This document shows, one piece after another, positions 33,075 to 42,324 of a stretch of 64,000 nt of DNA. This stretch comes from Zavarzinia aquatilis (lineage in GTDB: Bacteria; Pseudomonadota; Alphaproteobacteria; Zavarziniales; Zavarziniaceae), in NCBI RefSeq assembly GCF_003173035.1, contig NZ_QGLE01000005.1:1-64000 (forward strand). Direction: 5' to 3'. The stretch's first letter is position 1. The number at the start of each line of letters is the position of its first letter. The notes below the pieces were generated by a model, which ran no database searches, was not told the DNA's origin, and worked only from the letters and a program-made list of their open reading frames with translations. Made by a program: the position numbers and the translations under genes.

Positions 33075-33956
33075 ATGAGCCTGACTTTGCCGACTGAAAT
33101 CGCCAATGCGACACGCCGCAGCCAGACCTATGCCGGCGTGCCCGACGATGTCCTGCGCGGTATTCAGAACGCCTCGGCCAAGACCGGGGTCGATTTCAAA
33201 TATCTGGTCGCCCAGGCCCAGATCGAATCCGGTTTCGACGCCGACGCGAAGGCCTCGACCTCCAGCGCCCGGGGGCTTTACCAGTTCATCGACCAGACCT
33301 GGCTGAAGATGGTCAAGGACCATGGCGCCGATCACGGCCTCGGCAATCTTGCCGATGCGATCACGCAAGGGGCGGACGGACGGATGAAGGTTTCCGACGC
33401 CGCGACCAGGAAGCAGATTCTGGCGCTGCGCGACGATCCCGCCCTTTCGGCCGTCATGGGCGCCGAATTCGCCAACGACAACAAGGCCTATCTGGCGGGC
33501 CGGCTGGACCGGGACGTGAATTCGACCGATCTCTACATGGCGCATTTCCTCGGTGCTGGCGGGGCCTCGAAATTCCTGTCGACCATGGACAAGGCACCGG
33601 CGACGTCCGCCGCCAGCGTGATGCCCGATGCCGCCGCCGCCAATCGCTCCATCTTCTACGCCAAGGACGGCCGCGCCCTTTCGGTGCGCGAGGTCTATGC
33701 CCGCTTCGCCGACAAGATCGAGAATGCGGGGGCGAGCGCCGGGGCGGCCGTTACCGCGCAAGGCAAGGCGACGCTGGGCGCCATCGCCGCCATCGGCGGA
33801 CGGATCGGCGATGGCTTCGCCGCGGCGGCGGCGCCGGTCGCGCGGATGTTCCTGCCCGCCCTCTCGGGCGATGCGGTGGTCGCCCTCGCCAGCCTGCCGG
33901 TGCCCGGCGAAAAGACCGGGCAGGACGGCGTGACCGCCGCCAAGTCCGGCAGCTGA
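33075..33956 (+). CDS. Lytic transglycosylase (SLT) domain protein
   Basis: 293 residues. The SLT domain is visible at the N-terminus: AQAQIESGFDADAKASTSSARGLYQF with catalytic Glu51, then DLYMAHFLGAGGASKFL (near 156-172). The C-terminal 100 residues are alanine-rich and variable. ATG 33075 follows GGGAGGACCGACC. It closes the cluster and stops 4 bp before the converging epmA stop. It could be the final lysis gene or a chromosomal flagellar-type transglycosylase; position favours the former. Confidence 0.82.
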   Translation: MSLTLPTEIANATRRSQTYAGVPDDVLRGIQNASAKTGVDFKYLVAQAQIESGFDADAKASTSSARGLYQFIDQTWLKMVKDHGADHGLGNLADAITQGADGRMKVSDAATRKQILALRDDPALSAVMGAEFANDNKAYLAGRLDRDVNSTDLYMAHFLGAGGASKFLSTMDKAPATSAASVMPDAAAANRSIFYAKDGRALSVREVYARFADKIENAGASAGAAVTAQGKATLGAIAAIGGRIGDGFAAAAAPVARMFLPALSGDAVVALASLPVPGEKTGQDGVTAAKSGS

Positions 33957-33960
33957 GGCG

Positions 33961-35016
33961 TCAGGCCTCGACCACCGGTACCCACAGCACGTCGTCGATC
34001 CGCGCGGCCCCCGTGGCCAGCATCACCAGCCGGTCGACGCCGAGGGCAATGCCCGCCGAAGCCGGCAGCCCCCATTCGAGGGCGGCGAGGAAATCCTCGT
34101 CGATCGGATAGCGGAAGCCGTAGAGCTTTTCCTTCTTCTCGCAATCGGCGACGAAACGCCTTCGCTGTTCCGCCGCATCGGTCAATTCGCCGAAGGCATT
34201 GGCGAGTTCGACCGTCCCCGCGTAAAGCTCGAACCGCTCGGCGACGCGCGGGTCTTCCGGATTCGGCCGCGACAGGGCGGCCATGGAAATCGGCCAGTCG
34301 GTCAGGAAGGTCGGCTTGGTCTCGCCCAGATGCGGCTCGATCCGGTCGAGGCTGATCTTGAAGAAAATATCTTCCCAGCTGTCGTCCGGCGCGGTGCGGA
34401 TGCCGATCTCCTCCGCCTCGGCCCGCAGCGCGTGGGGGGAGGGGGCGAGGGGATCGTCGATCGTCGCGAACAGGTCGATGCCGGCGTGCATCAGGAAGGC
34501 TTCCTCGACCGACAGGCGCTCGAAATCCCCGTCGATGGGAATGTCCTTGTCGGCCACCCGCAGATGCTCGCGCCCGGCCGCCCGTGCCGCCGCCCGCACC
34601 AGCGCCTCGCAATCGTCCATCAGTTCGTCGAGGCTGCCGCCCGCCCGATACCATTCCAGCATGGTGAATTCCGGGTGATGGGTGTCGGAGCGTTCGCGAT
34701 TGCGCCAGGTCTTGGTGATCTGGAAGATGCGCGGCATTCCGGCGACCAGCAGCTTCTTCATCGCGAATTCGGGCGAAGTGTGCAGGTAAAGCCGCCGCGC
34801 CGCGCCGCCGTCCGCGGGTTCGAGGTCGGTGGCGAAAGCCATCAGATGCGGCTCGATCCCCGGGCTGACCTGCAGGGCGGGGGTCTCCACCTCGGCGAAA
34901 TCGCGCGCGGCGAAGGTCTCGCGCAGGGCGGCGAGGATGCGCGCCCGGGCCAGCAGATGCTCGCGCTTGCGGGCGAAGGCGTCGGGGCGCCACCAGGGAA
35001 TGGAATCATGGCTCAT
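33961..35016 (-). CDS. epmA: EF-P lysine-34 lysyltransferase EpmA
   Basis: 351 residues of a class II lysyl-tRNA-synthetase-like fold lacking the anticodon-binding N-terminal domain, which marks EpmA/PoxA/GenX rather than LysRS. Motif 2 region FQITKTWRNRERSDTHHPEFTMLEWY and motif 3 GLPASAGIALGVDRLVML are present. It attaches (R)-beta-lysine to Lys34 of EF-P. It is divergent from efp with a 94-bp gap. EpmB, the aminomutase, is not in the window. Confidence 0.95.
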   Translation of the reverse strand: MSHDSIPWWRPDAFARKREHLLARARILAALRETFAARDFAEVETPALQVSPGIEPHLMAFATDLEPADGGAARRLYLHTSPEFAMKKLLVAGMPRIFQITKTWRNRERSDTHHPEFTMLEWYRAGGSLDELMDDCEALVRAAARAAGREHLRVADKDIPIDGDFERLSVEEAFLMHAGIDLFATIDDPLAPSPHALRAEAEEIGIRTAPDDSWEDIFFKISLDRIEPHLGETKPTFLTDWPISMAALSRPNPEDPRVAERFELYAGTVELANAFGELTDAAEQRRRFVADCEKKEKLYGFRYPIDEDFLAALEWGLPASAGIALGVDRLVMLATGAARIDDVLWVPVVEA

Positions 35017-35110
35017 GACGCATGGCCCTAGCAGTCAAGGCGCCGGTTGTCCATTGCGGGCGCGTCTGATAGGGTCCGCCGCCATTCGGACAGGCAACAG
35101 AGTAATTCCC

Positions 35111-35680
35111 ATGCCCAAGGTTAACGCCAACACCATCCGCGTCGGCAACGTCGTTGAAATCAACGGCAAGCTGTTCGCGGTGCTCAAGACCCAGATGGTG
35201 CAGCCCGGCAAGGGCGGCGCCTTCGCCCAGTTCGAGCTGCGCGGCATCCGCGACGGCGTGAAGACCCAGGAACGCTACCGCTCGTCCGAGCAGGTCGAGC
35301 GCGTCAGCCTCGAGGACCGGGAATACCAGTATCTCTATCCCGAGGGCGACAATTACGCCTTCATGGATATCGAGACCTTCGAGCAGATCCTCGTTCCGGC
35401 CGACGTCATCGGCGATCCGGCCGTGTGGCTCCAGGAAGGCATGGTCTGCTACATCCGCACCTATGAAGGCTCGCCCGTCGCGGCCGAGCTGCCGCAGACC
35501 GTCACCCTGAAGATCGTCGAGGCCGACCCGGTCGTGAAGGGCCAGACCGCCTCGTCGTCCTTCAAGCCCGCCGTGCTCGAGAACGGCCAGAAGATCCTGG
35601 TGCCGCCCCATATCGAGTCGGGCACCCGCGTCGTCGTCGGCACCGCCGAAGGCAACTACATGGAACGCGCCAAGGACTGA
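35111..35680 (+). CDS. efp: Translation elongation factor P
   Basis: 189 residues, normal length, with KOW-like and OB domains. Lys34 lies in PGKGGAF, the modification loop, and matches the divergent epmA gene. EF-P enters the ribosomal E/P site to relieve stalling at polyproline. A clean terminator follows at 35706. Confidence 0.97.
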   Translation: MPKVNANTIRVGNVVEINGKLFAVLKTQMVQPGKGGAFAQFELRGIRDGVKTQERYRSSEQVERVSLEDREYQYLYPEGDNYAFMDIETFEQILVPADVIGDPAVWLQEGMVCYIRTYEGSPVAAELPQTVTLKIVEADPVVKGQTASSSFKPAVLENGQKILVPPHIESGTRVVVGTAEGNYMERAKD

Positions 35681-35705
35681 TCCGGTCCACCGCACCCGCG
35701 ATCCA

Positions 35706-35726
35706 GGGGCCTTCGGGCCCCTTTTT
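35706..35726 (+). terminator. Intrinsic terminator of efp
   Basis: GGGGCC (35706-35711), TTCG loop, GGCCCC (35716-35721), TTTTT (35722-35726): a strong tetraloop stem followed by a T-run. Confidence 0.92.
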
Positions 35727-35800
35727 CGTTGGCTTGATCTCGAATTGCGAACTGCCCACACTCCCGCCGCCTCGAGAGAATGCGCCGGGAGAAGCCGCCG

Positions 35801-36955
35801 ATGTCCGTGAATGTTGCCGCCGCCCAGGTTCAGGGCATGGATGCCGGGCGTCTGGCACGGGTGCCGGCGGCGCTGCTCGCCGATGTCGAGGCGGCGCGGA
35901 TCGACGGGGCGGTTGTCCTCGTGGCGCGGCGGGGCGATATCCTGCTGCATCAGGCCATCGGCTTTGCAGAACGCGTGACGGGGCGGGCGATGGCGCTCGA
36001 CTCGGTGTTCATGTCGATGTCGCTGTCGAAGCAATTCACCAATCTCGCCGTCCTGCAGCGGATCGAGGCCGGCGATATCGCGATTGATACGCCGGTCGCC
36101 GCCGTCGTTCCCGAATTCGCCGAACACGGCAAGGGTGGCATCACCATCGGCCATCTGATCACCCACACCAGCGGCCTGCCGCCGGTGATCATGGGCGACC
36201 GCAAGCTGAACGGGGCCGACATCGGCTCGGTCACCGCCGCCCTGTCGCGGGCCGAGCCGCTGTGCCCGCCGGGCACCCGCGTGCTCTATTCCCCCGTCCT
36301 CGCCCATGGCCTGCTGGCCGAAATCGTGCGCCGGCTCGACGGTGGCACGCGGCGCTTTGCCCGCATTCTCGCCGACGAGGTGTTCGAGCCGATCGGCATG
36401 AACGAGAGCCATCTCGGCATTCCCGAGCATGTCCGCCCGCGCTATGTCCCTGTCGTCGTCCGCGATCAGACGCCCGGCCTGTTCCCGCCCGGCGTCCTCG
36501 AATCCTCTGACCGGCTGAAGCCCGAGAGCGAGATGCCGGGCGGCGGCTGCGTCATCACCGCGGCCGATGTCTTCGCCTTCGCCGAATGCTGGCGCAGCGG
36601 CGGCCGGGCGGTGAAGCGCCGGGTGCTGTCACCCGCGATGGCGCGCTTCGCCCTTGTCGACCGCACCGGGGCGATGCCCAACGAATTCTTCGCGCCGCCG
36701 GGCCGGGGGCCGACGCCGTCCCATTTCTCCTATGGTTTCTGGCTGCGCGGGCAGGGCATTCATTCCATGGCCTTCGGCCATCTGGCGAGCCCGGCGACAT
36801 TCGGCGGCATGGGCGCCGGCTCTCACGTCTTCTGGTGCGACCCGGTGAGCGATGTGACTTTCGTCCTTCTCACCGCCGGGCTTCTGGAGGAAAGTGCCTC
36901 GGTCGAGCGCTTCCGCCGCTTGTCCGATCTCGTCCATACCGCCCTCGAGCACTGA
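35801..36955 (+). CDS. Serine hydrolase, beta-lactamase/transpeptidase-like family
   Basis: 384 residues from ATG 35801 (ATG 35780 is possible). The class C/EstB-like fold shows the SxxK nucleophile as SLSK (Ser74-Lys77), GHLITHTSGLPP (about 117-128) and the second-motif Tyr in LYSPVLAHG. Such proteins are esterases, peptidases or lactamases; substrate unknown. No signal peptide, so likely cytoplasmic. It lies 23 bp ahead of an MFS gene and may share its transcript. Confidence 0.87.
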   Translation: MSVNVAAAQVQGMDAGRLARVPAALLADVEAARIDGAVVLVARRGDILLHQAIGFAERVTGRAMALDSVFMSMSLSKQFTNLAVLQRIEAGDIAIDTPVAAVVPEFAEHGKGGITIGHLITHTSGLPPVIMGDRKLNGADIGSVTAALSRAEPLCPPGTRVLYSPVLAHGLLAEIVRRLDGGTRRFARILADEVFEPIGMNESHLGIPEHVRPRYVPVVVRDQTPGLFPPGVLESSDRLKPESEMPGGGCVITAADVFAFAECWRSGGRAVKRRVLSPAMARFALVDRTGAMPNEFFAPPGRGPTPSHFSYGFWLRGQGIHSMAFGHLASPATFGGMGAGSHVFWCDPVSDVTFVLLTAGLLEESASVERFRRLSDLVHTALEH

Positions 36956-36978
36956 GCCGCGCTCCTTTCCGTGATCCC

Positions 36979-38151
36979 ATGTCCGAGCCCCTGCGTCGGC
37001 GCTGGCCGGTGGCCTTCCGCATGGCCTTCTTCTATGCGGTGTCCTTTTCGGGGCTGGGGGTCATCGTGCCCTTCCTGCCGGCCTGGATGTCCCATCGCGG
37101 GTTGAGCGCGACGCAGATCGCCGTCGTGCTCGCCGTCGGTCAGGTGGTGCGGGTGATCGGCAACACGGGTTTCGGCCGCCTCGCCGACATTCTGGCCGAG
37201 CGTCGGCGCATCCTGATGGGCCTGACGGTGGCCAGCCTGCTGTCCTTCATGCTGCTGGTGCCGGCGGAAGGTTTCGTGGCGGTGCTGACCGCCTATCTGA
37301 TCGCCAGTCTGTTTTACCCGGCGCAGGTCGCCCTGACCGAGAATCTGGGCGTGCTCGCCGCCTATCAGCGCGGCTATGACTATGGCCGGGTGCGGCTCTG
37401 GGGCTCGGTCACCTTCGTCGGCGGCACCATGCTGGTCGGCTGGGTGGTGCCCTTCGGCGGCAAGGAAGCCATCCTGTGGCTGATCCTGATCGCCCTCGCG
37501 CTGACCGCCGCCACCGCCTGGCTGCTGCCGGTGATCGAGATCGAGCGGCGACCGCGATTTCCGGGCGCGGTCCGGGCCTTCCTGCGCAATCCGGTGTTCC
37601 TGCTGTTCCTCGGCGCCAATGCGCTGATCCAGTCCAGCCATTCCGCCTATTACACCTTCAGCACCCTGCACTGGCAGAAGGCGGGCCTCTCCGACCTCAC
37701 CATCGGCCTGATCTGGTCGGAAGGGGTGATCGCCGAGATTCTGCTTTTCGCCTTCTCGTCGCGCTTCGTCTACCGCCTGCGGCCGACCACGCTGATCCTG
37801 ATCGGCGCGCTGGGCGGTATCGTCCGCTGGAGCGTGCTGGCCTCGACCACCGACGTCTATGCCCTGCTGGCGGTGAACTGGCTGCACGCCGGCAGTTTCG
37901 CCTTCGCCCATCTCGGCGCCATGCATTTCATCCCCCGGGCGATCCGCCCCGGCCTGACCGCGACGGCGCAGGGGCTCTATGCCTCCTTCGGCATTTCCGT
38001 CGCCGTCGCCATCGCCACCCTTGCGATCGGCCCGCTTTATGAGGCGGGCGGCGGCATCATTTTCGCCCTGATGGCGGCGTTCTGCGTCGTTGGCGCGGTG
38101 CTGGCCTTCCTTCTCAACCGGCGCTGGGACGGCGGCGAAATCGCGCTATGA
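36979..38151 (+). CDS. MFS transporter (MFS_1-like / nucleoside-proton symporter group)
   Basis: 390 residues with about twelve helices. FFYAVSFSGLGVIVPFLPAWM and the loop 2-3 motif GFGRLADILAERRRILMG are typical of the MFS_1_like branch that includes LacY- and HcaT-like proteins. The central loop carries ERRPRFPGAVRAFLRNPVFL. Substrate unknown. It is 23 bp after the serine hydrolase. Confidence 0.85.
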   Translation: MSEPLRRRWPVAFRMAFFYAVSFSGLGVIVPFLPAWMSHRGLSATQIAVVLAVGQVVRVIGNTGFGRLADILAERRRILMGLTVASLLSFMLLVPAEGFVAVLTAYLIASLFYPAQVALTENLGVLAAYQRGYDYGRVRLWGSVTFVGGTMLVGWVVPFGGKEAILWLILIALALTAATAWLLPVIEIERRPRFPGAVRAFLRNPVFLLFLGANALIQSSHSAYYTFSTLHWQKAGLSDLTIGLIWSEGVIAEILLFAFSSRFVYRLRPTTLILIGALGGIVRWSVLASTTDVYALLAVNWLHAGSFAFAHLGAMHFIPRAIRPGLTATAQGLYASFGISVAVAIATLAIGPLYEAGGGIIFALMAAFCVVGAVLAFLLNRRWDGGEIAL

Positions 38152-38167
38152 TCGGGCCGATACCGCC

Positions 38168-38902
38168 ATGCGCCTGACCTGCTACAGCCTCGGCGACCAC
38201 GCGCCGCAGATCAGGGTCGCCCCCGCCAGCCGCGACTGGATGGAGGCGACGCCGCAGGGCTTCGCCTATCGCTGCCTGCCGCTCAACATCGCCAACGCCC
38301 ATGGCTGGGAACTGCTCTGCCCCAGCCGGATCGAGGCGATCTGGACCGGCGGCCCCGAGCCTTCGGCGGTGCGGGTGACGGGGCCGGGGGCAGGGCAGGT
38401 GGCGGTCGGCCATTTCGGCTCCGGCATCCTGACCTTCCACATCCATGCCCTGTTCGTGACCGAGCCGGGCTGGAACCTCTGGGTCGGCGGCTCGCCCAAC
38501 GATCCGCGCCACGGCATCGCGCCCCTGACCGGCATCATCGAGGCGGACTGGTCGGCCGCGACATTCACCATGAACTGGCGCTTCACCGCGCCGGGCGTGC
38601 CCGTCGTCTTCGAGGCGGGCGAGCCCTTCGCCTTCCTGTTCCCCGTTCCCCGCGGCATGGTCGAGACGGTGGAGCCGGAAATCCGCCGCCTCGCCGACGA
38701 GCCCGACCTCGCCGCCGCCTTCGCCGCCTGGTCCGAGGGGCGCAGCCGCTTCCTTGCCGAACTGCCGGTCGCGGGCACGGCGGCGAACCGGGTCGGCTGG
38801 CAGAAAACCTACTTCCAGGGCCGCAACGCCGAGGGCGAAAAGGCCGTGCCCGACCACCAGACCCGGCTGCGCCTGAAACCCTTCACTCCCCCCCAAAAAT
38901 GA
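38168..38902 (+). CDS. DUF6065 family protein
   Basis: 244 residues. It opens LTCYSLGDHAPQIRVAPASRDWM and has FRAYRCLPLNIANAHGWE-like and WVGGSPNDPRHGIAPLTGIIEADW segments, matching the family of DUF6065 proteins in alphaproteobacteria. No signal peptide or membrane helix. The role is unknown; it may be enzymatic in a small-molecule pathway. ATG 38168 lies 17 bp after the MFS stop. Confidence 0.72.
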   Translation: MRLTCYSLGDHAPQIRVAPASRDWMEATPQGFAYRCLPLNIANAHGWELLCPSRIEAIWTGGPEPSAVRVTGPGAGQVAVGHFGSGILTFHIHALFVTEPGWNLWVGGSPNDPRHGIAPLTGIIEADWSAATFTMNWRFTAPGVPVVFEAGEPFAFLFPVPRGMVETVEPEIRRLADEPDLAAAFAAWSEGRSRFLAELPVAGTAANRVGWQKTYFQGRNAEGEKAVPDHQTRLRLKPFTPPQK

Positions 38903-38982
38903 CGGGTCGTTCACTATTGTCGGCGGCATCCGGCTTCGCTAGGGTGTGACACCCATAATATAAAAATATTGGGGAGGGATCA

Positions 38983-41076
38983 TTGTTGCGCCATCACCTT
39001 AGGGGCGCCGGCCTTGCCGGATTCGCCGCCCTGTGCCTTCTGACGTCATCCGTTCTGGCCGAGACCACGGGGGGCGGGGCCGCCACCGTCGACGGGGCCC
39101 GTATCGTCGCCGCCGACAAGGAGCCGGGCAACTGGCTTTCCACCGGCCGCACCTATGCCGAGCAGCGTTACAGCCCGCTGAACGCGATCACCACCGACAA
39201 CGTGAAGCAGCTCGGCCTCGCCTGGTCCTATGAGACCGGCGCCAACCGTGGCCATCATGCGACGCCCATCGTCATCGACGGCATCATGTATGTCACGGCG
39301 CCCTGGTCGGTCGTTCACGCGCTCGACGCCAAGACCGGCAAGGCGCTCTGGACCTATGACCCGGAAGTGCCCAAGGAATGGGGCAAATTCGCCTGCTGCG
39401 ACGTCGTCAATCGCGGCGTCGCGGTGTGGGAAGGCAAGGTGATCTTCGGCACGCTCGATGCCCGTCTCGTCGCGGTCGATGCCGCGACCGGCAAGAAGGC
39501 GTGGGAAGTCGACACCAAGGAAGGCCCCTGGCCCTATACGATCACCGGCGCGCCCCGCGTCGTGAAGGGCAAGGTGATCATCGGCAATGGCGGCGCCGAA
39601 TATGGCGTCCGGGGTTACGTCACCGCCTATGACGCGGCGACCGGCAAGCAGGTCTGGCGCTTCTACACCGTGCCCGGCGATCCGGCGAAACCCTTCGAGA
39701 ATCCGGAACTGGCCGAGGCGGCCAAGACCTGGACCGGCGAATGGTGGAAGATGGGCGGCGGCGGCTCGGTCTGGGATTCGATGGCCTTCGATCCCGAGCT
39801 GAACACGCTTTATGTCGGCACCGGCAACGGCTCGCCCTGGGCGCGTCACATCCGCAGCCCGGGTGGCGGCGACAATCTGTTCCTGTCGTCGATCCTCGCC
39901 ATCGACCCGGATACCGGCCGCCTGAAGTGGCATTACCAGACCACGCCGGGCGATACCTGGGATTACACCGCGACCCAGCACATGATCCTGGCCGAGCTGA
40001 CCATCGACGGCAAGCCGCGCAAGGTCATCATGCAGGCGCCGAAGAACGGCTTCTTCTACGTGCTCGACCGCGAGACCGGGCAGCTGATCTCGGCCAAGAA
40101 TTACGTCACCGTCACCTGGGCCAGCGGCATCGACATGGCGACCGGCCGCCCGATCGAGAATCCGGACGCGCGCTGGGCCGACAAGCCGGCGGTGGTCATG
40201 CCCTCGCCCATCGGCGGCCACAACTGGCAGCCCATGGCGTTCAACCCGGAGACCGGCCTCGTCTATATCCCGACGCAGGAAATCCCCGGCCTCTACGCCC
40301 CGGACGGCAAATTCGCCTATAACCGCAAGCAGTGGAACACGGGGACGGACAACGCCCCAATCGCCGACGTCGATCCCGCCATCGTCTCGGGCGCGCTGAT
40401 CGCCTGGGATCCGGTCGCCCAGAAGGAAGTCTGGCGCGCCAAGCTGTGGGGGCCGTGGAACGGTGGTGTGCTGACAACCGCCGGCAATCTCGTGTTCCAG
40501 GGCACCAGCGACGGCAAGTTCAATGCCTATGACGCCCGCACCGGCGAGCGCCTGTGGACCTCGCCGACCCAGACCGGCGTGCAGGCCGCCCCGGTCACCT
40601 TCACAGTGGACGGCGAGCAATATGTCTCGGTCGTCGTCGGTTACGGCGGCGCCTATGCCCTCGCCTATGGCCGGGCGGCGAAGACGCTGGACATTCCCGT
40701 CGTCGGCCGGGTGCTGACCTACAAGATCGGTGGCACCGCGCAGCTGCCCAAGCCGGACCTGTCGGCCGCCGTGCCGCCGCCGCCGCCGAACACGGCCCCG
40801 GCCGAGGTCGTCGCCAGGGGCGGCGCGCTCTTCGCCCAATACTGCATGGTCTGCCATGGCGCCGGCGCGGTTTCGGGCGGCGTGCTGCCGGACCTGCGCC
40901 ATTCCGGCCCGGTCATCCATCAGGCCTGGAAGGAAATCGTGCTCGGCGGGATGCTGAAGGACAACGGCATGGTCTCCTTCGCCGATGTCCTGAAAGACGA
41001 GGATGCGGACGCGATTCACGCCTATGTGATCTCGCGCGCTCATGAGGGCGACGTGCCCGGCACGCCCGCGAAGTAA
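38983..41076 (+). CDS. PQQ-dependent quinohaemoprotein alcohol dehydrogenase, periplasmic
   Basis: 697 residues. A signal peptide ends near residue 26 (SSVLA). The PQQ propeller has the vicinal Cys138-Cys139 disulfide, [10 protein letters not shown] (Glu206), GNGSPW (Asn282) and TWDYT (Asp327), the Ca/PQQ ligands; residue 329 is Thr, not the extra Asp of lanthanide-type enzymes, so Ca use is favoured. The C-terminal haem-c domain has CMVCH (621-625) with a candidate Met663 ligand, so it is a type II quinohaemoprotein. It oxidises alcohols and passes electrons to cytochromes. Start is TTG at 38983 or 38986 after GGGGAGGGA. Confidence 0.93.
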   Translation: MLRHHLRGAGLAGFAALCLLTSSVLAETTGGGAATVDGARIVAADKEPGNWLSTGRTYAEQRYSPLNAITTDNVKQLGLAWSYETGANRGHHATPIVIDGIMYVTAPWSVVHALDAKTGKALWTYDPEVPKEWGKFACCDVVNRGVAVWEGKVIFGTLDARLVAVDAATGKKAWEVDTKEGPWPYTITGAPRVVKGKVIIGNGGAEYGVRGYVTAYDAATGKQVWRFYTVPGDPAKPFENPELAEAAKTWTGEWWKMGGGGSVWDSMAFDPELNTLYVGTGNGSPWARHIRSPGGGDNLFLSSILAIDPDTGRLKWHYQTTPGDTWDYTATQHMILAELTIDGKPRKVIMQAPKNGFFYVLDRETGQLISAKNYVTVTWASGIDMATGRPIENPDARWADKPAVVMPSPIGGHNWQPMAFNPETGLVYIPTQEIPGLYAPDGKFAYNRKQWNTGTDNAPIADVDPAIVSGALIAWDPVAQKEVWRAKLWGPWNGGVLTTAGNLVFQGTSDGKFNAYDARTGERLWTSPTQTGVQAAPVTFTVDGEQYVSVVVGYGGAYALAYGRAAKTLDIPVVGRVLTYKIGGTAQLPKPDLSAAVPPPPPNTAPAEVVARGGALFAQYCMVCHGAGAVSGGVLPDLRHSGPVIHQAWKEIVLGGMLKDNGMVSFADVLKDEDADAIHAYVISRAHEGDVPGTPAK

Positions 41077-41084
41077 CGCGGTAA

Positions 41085-41110
41085 GCCGGCCGCGTCTCCG
41101 CGCGGCCGGC
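41085..41110 (+). terminator. Hairpin after the PQQ dehydrogenase
   Basis: GCCGGCCGCG (41085-41094), a 6-nt loop, and CGCGGCCGGC (41101-41110) form a perfect 10-bp stem 9 bp past the stop. Only CATCTTT follows, so it is a moderate terminator. Confidence 0.6.
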
Positions 41111-41130
41111 CCGCATCTTTGGTTCCCATT

Positions 41131-41214
41131 CGTCATCCCGGCGCAGGCCGGGATCTCGTGCCGGCAAAGGTGCCCCTCTCGTCCCAAGGCTCCGGCCTTC
41201 GCCGGAGCGACGAG
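41131..41214. repeat. REP-like intergenic palindromic repeat, copy 3
   Basis: CGTCATCCCGGCGCAGGCCG at the left and CGGCCTTCGCCGGAGCGACG near the right form an inverted pair. It shares the CGTC-N3-CCGGCGCAGGCCG core with copies 1 and 2, and again lies between converging transcripts. Confidence 0.75.
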
Positions 41215-41234
41215 TGGTCACATTCAATCGGCCC

Positions 41235-42314
41235 CTAGAGTCTGGCGATGGCCCCGGTCACGCAGCCGATGCCGAGATCGTAGACACGGTCCTGCCAGTC
41301 GGCCTCCCCGGGCGCGAAGGCATCCTTCAGCCGGGCCTTGATCGCCCGGGCGCCGCCGCCGGCCAGCCGGCCCGACCGATGCAACCAGTTGTCATCGCGC
41401 AGGGCCGCGATCACGGTCTGGCCATCGCGGGTGCCGACCTCGAGGGCGATGAAGGTCAGCGCCGCCGGGGCGGTCAGCGCCACCAGCCCTTCATCCAGCG
41501 ATCCGGTCAGATGGGCGGAGAGGGATTCGCCGGTCAGGGTCGATTTCACCTTGTCGCCGAACAGGGCGATGGCCCTGTGGTGGTCGGCGCTGCCGGGCGC
41601 GGCGATGGTGATCAGCTCGCCGTCACCATAGGCGCCGAGACCGGAATGGAAATCGACCGCGACGACGTGTTCCGCCCCGGCGAGGTGGGCGCTGGCGACT
41701 TCCGTCATCCGGCGCCGGGCCCAGGTCGGGCCGAAACCGCCGAAATAGAGCCCGTCGCCGAAATGATACTGGCCGCGCGTCACCGCCGCCTGCAGCGCCG
41801 CGAGGCCGTTGCTGCGGGCGAAATGGCGCAGGGCGGCATCGGCGGCGGCGAGGCAGGCGGGCTCCAGACTCTCGGGCAGCAGGGCGTCGGCGATCCGCTC
41901 ATAGTCCTTGTGTTCGGGCCGGGGGGCGGAAAAGTCGATCCAGTTGCGGTTCAGGTCGACATTTTCCTCGGTCACGCGGCGCGTCCAGGCGAAGCCCCAG
42001 GGATTGACGCCATGGACCATGATGACGGCAAGGCCCGGCGGCAGACGGTCGAGATGGCCGTCGGCGATCAGCCCGTGAATGACCGCGGCGCCGAAATAGC
42101 CCTCGACGCCATGGGTTCCGGCCAGCAACAGCAGGCGCCGGGGCGCATCCGCCGGCCCGACACGCACGACGTCGAGGGCGATGGGCTCGCCCGCCGGCCC
42201 GCGCAAGGGGTGGCGGTGACTCTCGACCGTCAGTCCGCGCGCGGCGCAGGCCTCGATCAGCCGGCGTCTTGCGGTGGCATAATCGGGGCTGAAATGGTCC
42301 TGGCCTCGCCGCAT
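41235..42314 (-). CDS. DUF2817 M14-like zinc carboxypeptidase-type protein
   Basis: 359 residues. The M14-like metal motif is visible as GTHGVEG (His-x-x-Glu, near 67-73) with the later His in AVDFHSGLG and a Glu in FIALEVGT. DUF2817 proteins keep the carboxypeptidase zinc site; their substrates are unknown. It is 10 bp downstream of the epimerase on the same strand, so the pair probably processes a peptide or N-acyl amino acid together. Confidence 0.85.
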   Translation of the reverse strand: MRRGQDHFSPDYATARRRLIEACAARGLTVESHRHPLRGPAGEPIALDVVRVGPADAPRRLLLLAGTHGVEGYFGAAVIHGLIADGHLDRLPPGLAVIMVHGVNPWGFAWTRRVTEENVDLNRNWIDFSAPRPEHKDYERIADALLPESLEPACLAAADAALRHFARSNGLAALQAAVTRGQYHFGDGLYFGGFGPTWARRRMTEVASAHLAGAEHVVAVDFHSGLGAYGDGELITIAAPGSADHHRAIALFGDKVKSTLTGESLSAHLTGSLDEGLVALTAPAALTFIALEVGTRDGQTVIAALRDDNWLHRSGRLAGGGARAIKARLKDAFAPGEADWQDRVYDLGIGCVTGAIARL

Positions 42315-42324
42315 CTCTCTCCTC

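Larger units (their letters stand above)
15580..33956 (+). mobile_element. Gene-transfer-agent-like (or defective prophage) head-tail and lysis cluster
   Basis: Some 25 genes on one strand, many overlapping by 1-4 bp, follow the Rhodobacter GTA order g1 to g15: terminases, portal, protease, capsid, neck, tail tube, short tape measure, DUF2460, DUF2163, NlpC/P60 and a giant TIM-barrel protein. Most product lengths are close to those I recall for RcGTA. No integrase, excisionase, repressor, replication or restriction genes occur, and codon use matches the host, as expected for a domesticated GTA. A decayed but intact-looking prophage cannot be excluded from sequence. Confidence 0.8.

Noticed and set aside
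15580-33956. An ordinary active prophage
   Set aside because: No integrase, repressor, replication or att duplication is visible, and order and lengths match GTAs. It cannot be fully excluded, which is noted in the entry.
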